From positions 1-64,000 of the forward strand of contig QWHC01000020.1 in assembly GCA_021404685.1 (NCBI GenBank): 64,000 bases of DNA, read 5' to 3'. Positions 1 through 8,191 of the stretch are shown here, piece by piece. The notes beneath the pieces are model-generated. The model searched no databases and was not told the DNA's origin. It saw only the letters and a program-made list of their open reading frames with translations. The position numbers and the translations under genes are program-made. The DNA is from Chloroflexi bacterium CFX4. Lineage in GTDB: Bacteria > Chloroflexota > Anaerolineae > Aggregatilineales > UBA2796. Every line of letters starts with the position of its first letter. The first letter of the stretch is position 1.

Positions 1-166
1 GGCGCGGCGGGCGTGTGGTGGCGGTGGGCAGGCGGCGCAGATAAGTTAGGCGCTGCATCACAGCGTCAATCACGGCGTTTTTGCCCACGCCCGAGGGTCC
101 GACCAGCACAAAGAGCAAACCGGGCAGGGTTTCGGTGGAAGGGTTGGGTGAAGGTAAGTCGTTCAT
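1..166 (-). CDS. gmk: Guanylate kinase, 5' part (cut by window edge)
   Basis: The first 55 codons of guanylate kinase, which phosphorylates GMP to GDP with ATP in the cytoplasm. The ATG is at 166-164. After a Pro/Ser-rich lead of about 17 residues comes LFVLVGPSGVGKN, the P-loop of the family, then a TATTRPPR stretch matching the conserved TTRxPR segment at the start of the GMP-binding region. The rest lies beyond base 1. Motif order and spacing fit the family well. N in place of S/T after the P-loop lysine is slightly unusual. Confidence 0.88.
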   Translation of the reverse strand, partial: MNDLPSPNPSTETLPGLLFVLVGPSGVGKNAVIDAVMQRLTYLRRLPTATTRPPR

Positions 167-246
167 GGGGCTATTTTAGCACACTCTGCTCTGAAAAGTT
201 TCTGAAAAATGCACCGCGAATCTTTCGCTTTTTCATTAAGCTATTC

Positions 247-252
247 TATAAT
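247..252 (+). promoter_or_regulatory. Candidate -10 box (TATAAT) upstream of the sigma-like gene
   Basis: A perfect TATAAT lies 96 bases before the ATG of the sigma-like gene, inside an AT-rich stretch (about 205-255) that stands out from the GC-rich surroundings. No good -35 is seen: the best is TTTCGC at 223-228, 18 bases upstream. If real, it gives a leader of about 90 bases. Confidence 0.35.
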
Positions 253-348
253 ATGTGCATTGCACGAGGATGCTTTTCGCCAATGCCTCACAACGCGCTG
301 CCATCCGCGCAATAACGAGACGCGCTCTGGTTCAGGGGAGTTCATCGC

Positions 349-1086
349 ATGACGGATAATTTGCCGCCACATCTCAGCGAGAGCGAGGGTGACAATCTGC
401 CAGACTATACTTTGCCATGTTTTCATACATACACTGATGATGATTTGATCTTAGCCTTTGAGGCAGAAATTGCCCAACCGCGGGCAGACCAGCCCACCAA
501 AGATTGCGCTGTTTTCGAGGTTGTTTACCGTGCGCTTGTCTTACGCGCTGATGCGCCTTTTACTGCCTTTGACTATCAGTACCGCCGCATGGTGATTGGT
601 TGGCTGCGCGAAACGCCTAGCTCCGATCAGGCGGTTGAGCGGATGGATGGCGGCATTGATGATATGGTGACCGATGTTTATATGCGCCTGTTCCATGCCT
701 TCCGCCTGCTTACTAAAGCACGCCGTTTCTACAGCCGTTTTGATGGCAGACCGAACCGCGTGTTTGCTTACATTCAAATCACCAGCCGTAGTGTCGTAAA
801 CACTATTTTGCGCTCACCGCGCCGCATTGACGATGAACTAGGCGAAGACATTATGCACGACAGTTATTCGATGGATGATTGGTTAGCAAGCAGTGCCGTC
901 TTGGAGCGCGCTCGTGCGCTGCTCAGCCCTGAGGATTGGGAAATTTTCAGGCTGCATTCAAACGGCTACCGCGCACCGGATATTGCACTTGTCGTCAAGC
1001 GCAAACCAAGCTACATCCATACGCGCATTAGAAGCATCTTAAGGCGCCTGATGGCTGACGAAGAACTAAGCGATCTGTTACAATAG
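349..1086 (+). CDS. Sigma-70-like (ECF-type) RNA polymerase sigma factor
   Basis: A 245-residue cytoplasmic protein with the two-domain layout of a group IV sigma factor. Residues of about 95-165 hold a region 2-like helix set (DDMVTDVYMRLFHAF, followed by YIQITSRSVVNTILR). Residues of about 190-240 hold a region 4-like helix-turn-helix (LSPEDWEIFRLHSNGYRAPDIA, then SYIHTRIRSILRRL). The N-terminal 50 residues are acidic and unassigned. It is longer and more divergent than typical ECF factors. It leads a cluster with a zf-HC2 protein and a TPR-CHAT protease, an arrangement I know from Chloroflexi and actinobacteria. It probably directs transcription of this cluster. The sigma role is inferred; the target promoter is not recognised. 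Confidence 0.72.
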   Translation: MTDNLPPHLSESEGDNLPDYTLPCFHTYTDDDLILAFEAEIAQPRADQPTKDCAVFEVVYRALVLRADAPFTAFDYQYRRMVIGWLRETPSSDQAVERMDGGIDDMVTDVYMRLFHAFRLLTKARRFYSRFDGRPNRVFAYIQITSRSVVNTILRSPRRIDDELGEDIMHDSYSMDDWLASSAVLERARALLSPEDWEIFRLHSNGYRAPDIALVVKRKPSYIHTRIRSILRRLMADEELSDLLQ

Positions 1087-1227
1087 CAATCCTTCAAGGC
1101 AATTGTTCAGGAAACTGGCAGTTGCCTTCACTGAATTTTAACAACTTACAGACAATTGGCAAATTAAGTTGGCAGGATTTTCGCCTTTAGTAGAAGCAAG
1201 TCAAATTCACGCGACAGGAGTTAGTTC

Positions 1228-1941
1228 ATGACCTGCACACATCCCTTACCTCTCAGCGATGATGATCTGCTAGATATCTTGCTGGGCGATCCTGATCCGA
1301 GCCTTGTCGAATGCCTAGAGTCTGATAAGGAATCGCAAGCGCGTTATCAAAAAATGCTGAACTTTCACCGTAAGATGCACCGTGCGTTTCATCCAAGCGA
1401 TCAAACGTTGGTGGATTATGTGAGTGGTATGCTCTCCGAGCCGCACCGTCAGGCGATTGATTCCCATCTCAGTGAATGCCGCCAATGCCGCACAACCATT
1501 GAAGCGATCCGTCTGCCAACATTCGATCAGGCAGCCGCTGCCGCTGAAGCACCTGCCTTAGCGCGCCCAAAGCGGCAGCGTGAAATCCATGCACACATTG
1601 TCAAACAACCACAGCAGGGCCTTGCCTATTTTGGTGGTGAGCAAATTGCCTCGCCGCGCATGGTGCAGGCGGAGGCAGAAGGCATTACCATCATGCTTAA
1701 GATCATGTCCGAAGCGCGTGGTGTTCGGTTGATCGGCTCGATAGACTCGTCCGATCCCAACCAACAGGAACGCTGGAATGGCGCGCAATTGCAGCTCTCA
1801 CACGGCGACGATGTCATCCTAACTACGCTGCTGCGCTATGGCGAGTTCCAATGCTCTGCTGTGCCACCCTCTGTGGTAACCCTGCGCTTTAAGCCGCTCG
1901 CCGGACAAGTCGTGGCGCTCTACGATCTGCCTTTGGAATAG
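1228..1941 (+). CDS. zf-HC2 anti-sigma-factor-like protein
   Basis: A 237-residue protein with a zinc-binding anti-sigma motif: H80, C84 and C87 in HLSECRQCR, preceded by DYVSGMLSEPHRQAIDSHL as in zf-HC2 domains. The C-terminal half (about 120-237) looks like an all-beta domain (repeated VxLxF and GEFQCSAVP-type strands). No transmembrane helix is visible, so this would be a soluble anti-sigma factor. A ribosome site (ACAGGAG) lies 9 bases before the ATG. It starts 141 bases after the sigma gene and ends 4 bases before the CHAT gene, so it is probably co-transcribed with the protease. Pairing with the upstream sigma factor is inferred from position. Confidence 0.66.
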   Translation: MTCTHPLPLSDDDLLDILLGDPDPSLVECLESDKESQARYQKMLNFHRKMHRAFHPSDQTLVDYVSGMLSEPHRQAIDSHLSECRQCRTTIEAIRLPTFDQAAAAAEAPALARPKRQREIHAHIVKQPQQGLAYFGGEQIASPRMVQAEAEGITIMLKIMSEARGVRLIGSIDSSDPNQQERWNGAQLQLSHGDDVILTTLLRYGEFQCSAVPPSVVTLRFKPLAGQVVALYDLPLE

Positions 1942-1945
1942 CAGT

Positions 1946-4888
1946 ATGCCTTGTGAGCCGCTGCAAGAGGCGCTGTGCGATGAGACACTTGATTTCAGCG
2001 CTAAGTTAGCGTGCATTCGTCAGCAGGCGGCAAGCCTAACTGAGGATGAAATCTGCGGTGTGGCAAAAGCACTCAAAACGCACAGTGATGGTCAGCGCAA
2101 CAATCTGGCTTTAGAGGCAGCATTTCAAAACGGCGTTCTCTGCTTCCTACTGGGCAAATATGCAGCACATGGCAAGGATATTGCCTTCGGCTATGCGCAC
2201 CTGATCCATGCTGTCATTTACAATCACGCTTCCAACTATGTGCCTGCCTATCGTCACTTTCAGCGCGCAGAACGCTATTTTTTGCGTGCGGAAGACGATT
2301 ATGGCTGGGCGCGTGTGATCCTTGGTAAGGTGTGGGCAGCCGTTTGGGTCAAGCAAACTGATTCTTTGGAATCCGATTTTGCCTTAGCCGCGCAGGTGTT
2401 TCGCAATCACGCGGATAACAACAATCTGGCAATTCTCTACGGCAATACATTGGCCGCCTACGGGCAGCTTGGCGAGGCATACATTACGAAGCGGCGCACG
2501 CTGCTGCCTGAATACACCGCCCTTGGTGATTTGCTCGAACCTGCTGAACGAGGGCGACTCTATGACAATGTTGGCTATTGGCACACCCAGCAAGGTGACG
2601 AACGCCAAGCCGCACATTATCATAGAATGGCCTGTGAACTGTTAGAGAACATCGCGGGCTATACCTCAGTCTATCTGAATGCATTGCTTAACCTTGCCGA
2701 AAGCACACGCCGACTAGGGCGCATTCAAGAGGCACTTCGCTACATTCAGCGCGCCCGTGATAGGCTGCCACCGGATCTCTCACCGGGCTTGCGCCGCATC
2801 TTAGCACAGATCGTCCACAATGAAGCAGCTTGCCTGCGCGCCTTGAATCAGCATGACAAAGCACTCCAGGATTTAGAAGGCGCCCTTGGCAACTACACCT
2901 TTGAAGCGCTTGAGTGTGTGCATCTCTACCGTGAGCTAGGCATCACTTACGCCGAGTTAGAAGATTATCCGCGGGCGCTGTGGGCATTTGACCAAGCCCT
3001 AAACGCGCTCCCAGACGATGAGAAAATCAACCGCAATCGGCTGCGCCTGATGCGGCTAGGCGTGCAAACGCGCCAACTTAATCAGGACAGCACGCTGAAT
3101 GGCGCACGTGCCGACTTGCAGAATCACGCACTGCAATTGGTCAGCGAATTCAGCGATGATTCGCTCTACCGCGCTGAAGCACACCTTTTGGCCGCCCAAA
3201 CCTTTATGCCTAAAGAGAATGGCACAGCGTTGCACCATGCCCAGGCTGCCGCCGAAATTGCGGAAAATCTCGGTGTGCTGCCGCTTCAACACGATGTGAA
3301 CATCATGCTAGGCAGACTGCATGAGTCGTCTAACGCTACACAGCAGGCAAGCCGTTGCTACGCAGCAGCAATGACCTGCATTGAAGAAATGCAGCGTTCG
3401 CTCGCCATCCCATTTCGGTCACGTTTCCTCAGCAGTAAGGGCGAGGCGCTCCAACGGCTGACTGCCCTACACATTCGTCAGGGTAACTACGCTGAGGCGT
3501 TTAACGCAGTCGAGCGCTCGAAGGCAAGTACTTTCCTGAGCCTGATCATCGGTGATGATGTGCTGAACCTGCCACAAGATCAGCACTCGCGCAGCTTGTT
3601 GGAAGAAATCGAGAAGTTGCGCGCACAGCTCTACGCCGTGCAGGTGGAAAATCGCCCTAAACCTGCCGATTTTGAGCAGCAGCGCGCACGCCTGAGCGAG
3701 CTGAACAACCAGTATTTTAACTTGATGGAGATCACACATGGGCGCGATCCGCGCGCTGTGCTAGATTGGCAGGCGATTCAGCGCCACTTGCCACCTAAAG
3801 GCTTGCTCTGTGCCTTCTACGACGATGGTGAACACCTCAACCTCTTTTGGTTTGGTTCGCACAGCAGCGCACCGCATTATGCCAAACTCGCTCAGAATCT
3901 TGAGGAACTTGACGGCTTGCTGAACAGCATTCGCTTTGGCATAGATGCAGCGCTCACCATCATGCGTGGCTTCCCACCTTTTGAGACGGCTGAGGCTGCC
4001 ATTCGTGCTGCGGCGCTCGACAAGTCCTTAGCGCCACAGCGGCAGCGTTTTGCACGGCACATGGAAGACCTTTTCAGGCTGCTGCTGGCGCCGTTGATGG
4101 CTCAACTGCCCGCCTATGAGCAGCTTTTCATTGTGCCATATGGCGACTTGCATAATGTGCCGCTTCACTTGCTGCGCGCACCCACAACGAACCTCTATGA
4201 AGCGCACTACCTGATTGAGCGTCATACGATCTCGGTGCTGCCCACTGCCAGCCTGATCGCGCCATCGAGCGCAAAACGCTCACAAGGCGCGCTCGTTGTC
4301 TGGGATGATCAACTCTTAAGCGCGCAGCGGCAGTTTCGCCATTCTCGCCAAACCGCAGAGTTGATCTGCCGTGCGCTGCCAAACAGCCGCAGTGTGCATG
4401 TCGAGGCGATCACACCTGAGGCTGTGCTTGCCCAAGCCCAAGGCACCGTCATGCACCTGATCGCCCATGCTGAGTACGATCCCGAATATCCGAGCCAATC
4501 CCGCATTTGGCTGGGCAAGCAACGCCTCACTATGCTGGATATTCTGCAACAGCGCCTTGATTGCCCGCTCGTTTTCCTCAATTCGTGCCGCATTGGGCAA
4601 CTCCACGTGGAAAAAACGCAGGGCAAACGTGCCGCTGGCGACGATCTGATCGGCTTAGGGCGTGCCTTTCTGTATGCCGGTGTCGGCGCGCTCATCACCA
4701 GCTTGTGGGATATTTTTGATGGCTTCACCATCCCGCTGATCGAACCCTTCTACACAGCGCTGCAAAATGGCGCCAGCAGCGCGGCTGCCCTACGCACTGC
4801 ACAATTGGCGTTCCGCCAGCAATACCAAAGTGCTGATAGCGACCTGCATCCAATCCTCTGGGGCGCCTTCCAAAATATTGGCAGATAA
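1946..4888 (+). CDS. TPR-repeat CHAT-domain (caspase-like) protease
   Basis: A 980-residue protein. Residues of about 50-560 form degenerate TPR helices (RGRLYDNVGYWHTQQGDERQAAHYHRMA; LYRELGITYAELEDYPRALWAFDQAL). A linker follows, and residues of about 640-978 form a CHAT domain. Its clan CD catalytic pair is visible: His841 in HLIAHAEYD and Cys881 in FLNSCRIG, followed by GLGRAFLYAGVGALITSLWDI, the conserved end of CHAT domains. CHAT proteins are caspase/separase-like peptidases often held inactive by TPR or partner proteins and used in conflict or programmed-death pathways. The start lies 4 bases after the zf-HC2 stop, indicating translational coupling. The substrate is unknown; the GGN-repeat protein just downstream is one candidate. 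Confidence 0.88.
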   Translation: MPCEPLQEALCDETLDFSAKLACIRQQAASLTEDEICGVAKALKTHSDGQRNNLALEAAFQNGVLCFLLGKYAAHGKDIAFGYAHLIHAVIYNHASNYVPAYRHFQRAERYFLRAEDDYGWARVILGKVWAAVWVKQTDSLESDFALAAQVFRNHADNNNLAILYGNTLAAYGQLGEAYITKRRTLLPEYTALGDLLEPAERGRLYDNVGYWHTQQGDERQAAHYHRMACELLENIAGYTSVYLNALLNLAESTRRLGRIQEALRYIQRARDRLPPDLSPGLRRILAQIVHNEAACLRALNQHDKALQDLEGALGNYTFEALECVHLYRELGITYAELEDYPRALWAFDQALNALPDDEKINRNRLRLMRLGVQTRQLNQDSTLNGARADLQNHALQLVSEFSDDSLYRAEAHLLAAQTFMPKENGTALHHAQAAAEIAENLGVLPLQHDVNIMLGRLHESSNATQQASRCYAAAMTCIEEMQRSLAIPFRSRFLSSKGEALQRLTALHIRQGNYAEAFNAVERSKASTFLSLIIGDDVLNLPQDQHSRSLLEEIEKLRAQLYAVQVENRPKPADFEQQRARLSELNNQYFNLMEITHGRDPRAVLDWQAIQRHLPPKGLLCAFYDDGEHLNLFWFGSHSSAPHYAKLAQNLEELDGLLNSIRFGIDAALTIMRGFPPFETAEAAIRAAALDKSLAPQRQRFARHMEDLFRLLLAPLMAQLPAYEQLFIVPYGDLHNVPLHLLRAPTTNLYEAHYLIERHTISVLPTASLIAPSSAKRSQGALVVWDDQLLSAQRQFRHSRQTAELICRALPNSRSVHVEAITPEAVLAQAQGTVMHLIAHAEYDPEYPSQSRIWLGKQRLTMLDILQQRLDCPLVFLNSCRIGQLHVEKTQGKRAAGDDLIGLGRAFLYAGVGALITSLWDIFDGFTIPLIEPFYTALQNGASSAAALRTAQLAFRQQYQSADSDLHPILWGAFQNIGR

Positions 4889-4961
4889 TTTTCTACAAAA
4901 ACGAGTGCGTTCTGCGTTTAGTCTTTTTGAACGGTAAAATACCTTCAAAAGGAAGGGCTGT

Positions 4962-5270
4962 ATGACAAACGCGCTTAATTTCACAAAGTCCGCGAATGTG
5001 TTAGTGTCTGAGTCAGCAGGCTTGGCGCTCAGTGGTGCGTTGGCGCTGTTCGGCTCTGCTGCCATGCTGCCAGCCATGCCTGCCGCCTTGCGCTTGGGTG
5101 GCTCGCGTGTTGCCTTTGCGGAAGGTGGCAACGGCGGCAACGGCGGCAACGGCGGCAACGGCGGAAATGGTGGGAACGGCGGAAATGGCGAACCACCAGA
5201 AGGTGGCGATCCCGGTGGTGGCAGCGGTGGCGAAGGCGGCGAGGGTGGCAATCCCAACATCGGTGGCTAA
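4962..5270 (+). CDS. Small Gly/Asn-repeat protein with hydrophobic N-terminal segment
   Basis: A 102-residue protein. Residues 20-45 are a hydrophobic Ala/Leu/Gly stretch; residues of about 55-75 are seven GGN triplets; the tail is Gly/Glu/Pro-rich. A strong ribosome site (AAAAGGAAGG) precedes the ATG by 5 bases. TAAAAT at 4935-4940 could be its own -10 box. It follows the CHAT gene by 73 bases on the same strand. No family is recognised. Composition suggests an extended, possibly exported or processed peptide. Residues LGGSRVAFAEG just before the repeats could be a processing region. A substrate or effector role with the CHAT protease is inference from position only. Confidence 0.55.
   Translation: MTNALNFTKSANVLVSESAGLALSGALALFGSAAMLPAMPAALRLGGSRVAFAEGGNGGNGGNGGNGGNGGNGGNGEPPEGGDPGGGSGGEGGEGGNPNIGG
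5124..5186 (+). repeat. 9-bp tandem repeat (GGN codon triplets)
   Basis: Seven copies of a 9-base unit of the form GGCGGCAAC, the last three drifting to GGCGGAAAT or GGTGGGAAC. The phase is locked to the reading frame and encodes GGN seven times. Copies 2-4 are identical at the DNA level, which favours slippage, so copy number may vary between strains. Confidence 0.9.
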
Positions 5271-5307
5271 ACGCCGCGCCTAGTCAGTTCGCGCTTTTCG
5301 GCAAGGT

Positions 5308-5334
5308 TGGGTGAGGCTCATGTAGTCTCGCCCA
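5308..5334 (+). terminator. Stem-loop after the GGN-repeat gene
   Basis: TGGGTGAG at 5308-5315 pairs with CTCGCCCA at 5327-5334 (one wobble pair, 11-base loop), 37 bases after the GGN gene stop. It overlaps the 3' end of the convergent NBR1-Ig gene. There is no T-tract, so the terminator assignment is weak. Confidence 0.3.
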
Positions 5335-5677
5335 CAGGCACCACCTGCACCGTGATTGTCAGATGCGCAGGAAAAGGCTTGCCATCGGCACGGCAGGGAC
5401 GCCACTCTGCGCTGAAGATACCGGGCTGTTCGGGTGCGATCAAGTCGCTGATGACCACAAAACCACTTTCACCCGGCGCAAGGTTTGGCAGCGGCACAGA
5501 AGGCGGCGCGCCGAAACGTTCACCGGAGAAGAACATGAGCCTGTAGCCTTCTTGCCATGTGCTTGCACCAATGTTCCGCACGCGCCAAACTTTATTAGGC
5601 AACCTTTCGCCAGCTATTACAAAGCTACCGTCAGGAATACTTTCATCATTTTCATACTTTAGTATGTCTCGTAGCAC
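5318..5677 (-). CDS. Stand-alone NBR1-type Ig-like domain protein
   Basis: A 119-residue protein that is nearly all one NBR1 Ig-like (central) domain: WRVRNIGASTWQEGYRLMFFSGERFG, a PLPNLAPGESG turn, then LIAPEQPGIFSAEWRP, GKPFPAHLTITVQV. These are the conserved W-N-G-TW, PGE and PG-W positions of the fold. The start is GTG at 5677, with GAGAAGG 9 bases upstream; an in-frame TAA lies a few codons further up. NBR1 domains bind proteins in eukaryotic selective autophagy; in bacteria, and notably Chloroflexi, they occur as adaptor-like modules beside signalling proteins. It is convergent with the GGN gene and divergent from the NB-ARC gene. Function here is unknown. Confidence 0.7.
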   Translation of the reverse strand: MLRDILKYENDESIPDGSFVIAGERLPNKVWRVRNIGASTWQEGYRLMFFSGERFGAPPSVPLPNLAPGESGFVVISDLIAPEQPGIFSAEWRPCRADGKPFPAHLTITVQVVPVGETT

Positions 5678-5951
5678 AGCCTGATGCCTTCTCAGTTGTT
5701 ATTTCGATAAATTTAATAAACGCACCCACTGCCAAAGCTTGAGCTGTCTCCGCAATTTTCTAACAAAATATGTACAACTCAAACGCTAAATTGCGCCAAA
5801 GAGCGATCTGTTTGCGTTCAGTAGTTAATGACTTAGAGAAAGTTTATAGAAAAGTCGTAAAAATAGATTTTTGACAGAGATTTACACGACCGCACCAACA
5901 CAGCCGATGTGATGGCGCGCAACTCTGCCATCGTTGAGGAGATCACTGCAC

Positions 5952-7442
5952 ATGGATACTCAAGTCCTTGCCTGTGCATTGCGCTGCTACCGCCACCGCC
6001 GCGCTTTGCCGTCCTCTGTTCATGCCTTGCGCTGCCTTAGTGAATACAACGGCACCCATGCGCGCTCCAATGCCTTTTTCCATCTCCTTTCTGACCATGC
6101 CCGCAGAATGTTGAGCCAGTGGCAGACACCACCAAGCGGCGACCAGCCGGAAGAAGAACTTGCCGCACTGCGCGCCGCCTTCACAGTGAACAATTTGGCA
6201 TACCAGCAGTGGGGCATACTCTTCTGGCGCTATTTTCACCCACAGCGTCCGATCTCAGTTTCGGCGTTGGCAAAGCTGATCGGTGACGACTGTGACCCAA
6301 TGCTGATTCGGCAGCGCTTGTGGGAAGGGCTGGGGCTGCTTGCCGAATTTCTAGAGGAAAGCGAGCAGAACGCCCTGCGCCAACAACAGCAGATACACCA
6401 ACGGCGCGTACGCCAGCGCTTGCAAAGCAGACCGACCCAAGCCCAGCAGCAGTCCATTGAGCGCCTTTACGATATGCTGCAAGATGCGCCACGCCTCTAC
6501 CTTGAAGGGCTGGGCGGCATTGGCACAAGCAGCTTTGCGTCTTACCTCTGTGAGCATTTGAAACAGACCCACCACACCATCTGGATCAACGCACAGCCGC
6601 ACTGGCTCGATCCATATGGCAGGCTGCGTGTGCTGCCTTATGCCGCGCACAGCGCCGCCGAAGTCATTGATCAGCTTTGGCAGCAGCTTGGCTTTAGCGC
6701 TGCTGAGCCGCTGAGCATGGCACAGCAATTGGTGCAGATCGGCGCCTTTGCCGATTCGTACATTGTGGTGATTGATGGACTCGATCAGGTGCGCGATCCA
6801 CACACCCTAATAGAGTTACTCAGCGATCTGCCCCGCCATTGCCGTTTTGTGTTCACCACACGCCGTGCGCCCTATGATGAAGGTGGTTCTGTCATCCGCC
6901 TGAGTGAACTACCGTTCGAACAGAGCAAGCACATTGTACGCGCTGCCGTGCGCCGTGCCGCGAAGCATAGCCGCCAGCGCACCTTTGATCTTTCAGATGA
7001 GCAGTGGGAAGGAATCTACAGCACAGTCGGCGGTGTGCCGCTAGCGCTGAACATGCTCGGCTATATGCTGGCGGAATTTGATCTCGCCCACGTCCTAGAG
7101 GCGGCGCGGCTGCCTTGTGAGCGTTTCACGGCGCTCTATGATTACATCTACAGCGATGCTTGGCAGCAGCTTTCGGAAAATGGGCGCGATCTGATGCGCT
7201 TCCTTGCCTCTGCACCAAAGCAAGCGGCAACGTTTAACCAACTGCTCAAGCGCGATCTAAGCCCTGTGGAACTCAAAGCAGCCATTCGGGAAGCAAACGC
7301 GCTGCACCTGCTGGAAATTGGCGGCACCCCTGAGCAAGCCACCTACCGCCTGCTGTCACTGACCTATACCTTCATCGGCACGGGCTTGCCAGATCGCTAT
7401 CAAGCCGATACGCTAGAGGACGGATCAGTTACCACACACTAA
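5952..7442 (+). CDS. NB-ARC-like STAND NTPase with degenerate Walker A
   Basis: A 496-residue protein. Residues 1-160 are a helical unassigned domain ending in a Gln/Arg-rich helix. The NB-ARC core follows: P-loop GLGGIGTSS at 186-194 (Thr192 where Lys is expected), Walker B VVIDGLDQV around D275/D278, RFVFTTRRAP, and GGVPLALNM at about 360-366, the GLPL motif. A winged-helix-like region reaches the end. No C-terminal repeats are present, so it is short for the family. I chose ATG 5952 over TTG 5934 because TTGAGGAG sits 10 bases upstream. STAND proteins act as switch platforms in defence and signalling; loss of the lysine suggests weak or no hydrolysis. It probably belongs with the CHAT cluster. 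Confidence 0.72.
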   Translation: MDTQVLACALRCYRHRRALPSSVHALRCLSEYNGTHARSNAFFHLLSDHARRMLSQWQTPPSGDQPEEELAALRAAFTVNNLAYQQWGILFWRYFHPQRPISVSALAKLIGDDCDPMLIRQRLWEGLGLLAEFLEESEQNALRQQQQIHQRRVRQRLQSRPTQAQQQSIERLYDMLQDAPRLYLEGLGGIGTSSFASYLCEHLKQTHHTIWINAQPHWLDPYGRLRVLPYAAHSAAEVIDQLWQQLGFSAAEPLSMAQQLVQIGAFADSYIVVIDGLDQVRDPHTLIELLSDLPRHCRFVFTTRRAPYDEGGSVIRLSELPFEQSKHIVRAAVRRAAKHSRQRTFDLSDEQWEGIYSTVGGVPLALNMLGYMLAEFDLAHVLEAARLPCERFTALYDYIYSDAWQQLSENGRDLMRFLASAPKQAATFNQLLKRDLSPVELKAAIREANALHLLEIGGTPEQATYRLLSLTYTFIGTGLPDRYQADTLEDGSVTTH

Positions 7443-7452
7443 GGAGTCACAA

Positions 7453-8187
7453 ATGCCCGATCTTGCCTTGCAGCTTTATACAGTGCGTGACGCACTTCAA
7501 GCCGATTTTGACGGCACGCTGCGCCGCATTGCCGAAATGGGCTATCAGGCGGTGGAAACAGCCGGCATGTATGGCGGCACGCCTGAACAAGCAGCGCGCC
7601 TGTTCGAGTCGCTTGGTCTGCGTGCGATCAGCGCGCATGTCATGTTGCCGCTTGGCGATCAGAAGAATGCCGTTTTAGAAATGCTCGACGCGCTTAAGGT
7701 GAAAACGCTGGTCTGCCCATGGCAAGCACCAGAAAACTTCACCGATGTGGCGCGTATTCAGGCAATTTGCGATCTGTTGAGCGCCGCACACGCTGAGTTG
7801 CAGCCGCATGGCATTCGGCTTGCCTATCACAACCATCACTTTGAATGCATCGCGCTGCCCGACGGGCGCTTGCCGCTGCTCTACATGGCGCAACAGCTTC
7901 CGCCTGAGATCGTCTTTGAGGTAGATACCTACTGGGTGCAAACAGCAGGCGTGCAGGTGCCAGACCTGCTGGCGCAGCTTGGCGAGCGCGCCGCGCTGTT
8001 GCACCTGAAAGATGGCAGCACACGTCTTGAAGATTCGATGGTGGCGCTTGGCGATGGCGCGATGGATTTTCCCGCCATCGTGCGTGCTAGCCACGCCGAA
8101 GCATGGATTGTGGAACTAGACCGCTGTGAGACGGACATGCTAGAGGCAGTGGCAAAGAGCCTTACCTACGCACAGCGCCTGAGCTAA
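7453..8187 (+). CDS. Sugar phosphate isomerase/epimerase (xylose isomerase-like TIM barrel)
   Basis: A 244-residue cytoplasmic TIM barrel of the AP-endonuclease-2/xylose isomerase-like family. Metal-site segments are visible: AYHNHHFE (about 118-126), FEVDTYWVQTAG (about 155-166), LLHLKDG (about 180-186) and a late WIVELD. It opens with LALQLYTVRDAL, typical of the family. GGAG sits just before the start, 10 bases after the NTPase stop, so it may be co-transcribed with it. The substrate cannot be predicted. It ends 4 bases from the convergent rlmB. Confidence 0.85.
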   Translation: MPDLALQLYTVRDALQADFDGTLRRIAEMGYQAVETAGMYGGTPEQAARLFESLGLRAISAHVMLPLGDQKNAVLEMLDALKVKTLVCPWQAPENFTDVARIQAICDLLSAAHAELQPHGIRLAYHNHHFECIALPDGRLPLLYMAQQLPPEIVFEVDTYWVQTAGVQVPDLLAQLGERAALLHLKDGSTRLEDSMVALGDGAMDFPAIVRASHAEAWIVELDRCETDMLEAVAKSLTYAQRLS

Positions 8188-8191
8188 GCGC

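Noticed and set aside
1087..1227. Two TTGGCA boxes in the gap between sigma and zf-HC2 genes
   Set aside because: Suggestive of an autoregulated promoter, but no repeated -10 element or match upstream of other cluster genes was found.
4309..5260. Long open frames on the minus strand opposite the CHAT and GGN genes, including a Pro-rich one
   Set aside because: They mirror the codon pattern of the plus-strand genes, lack ribosome sites, and the Pro-rich stretch is simply the complement of the GGN repeat.
5871..5876. Perfect TTGACA upstream of the NB-ARC-like gene
   Set aside because: No -10-like hexamer lies 15-19 bases downstream, so I do not call a promoter.
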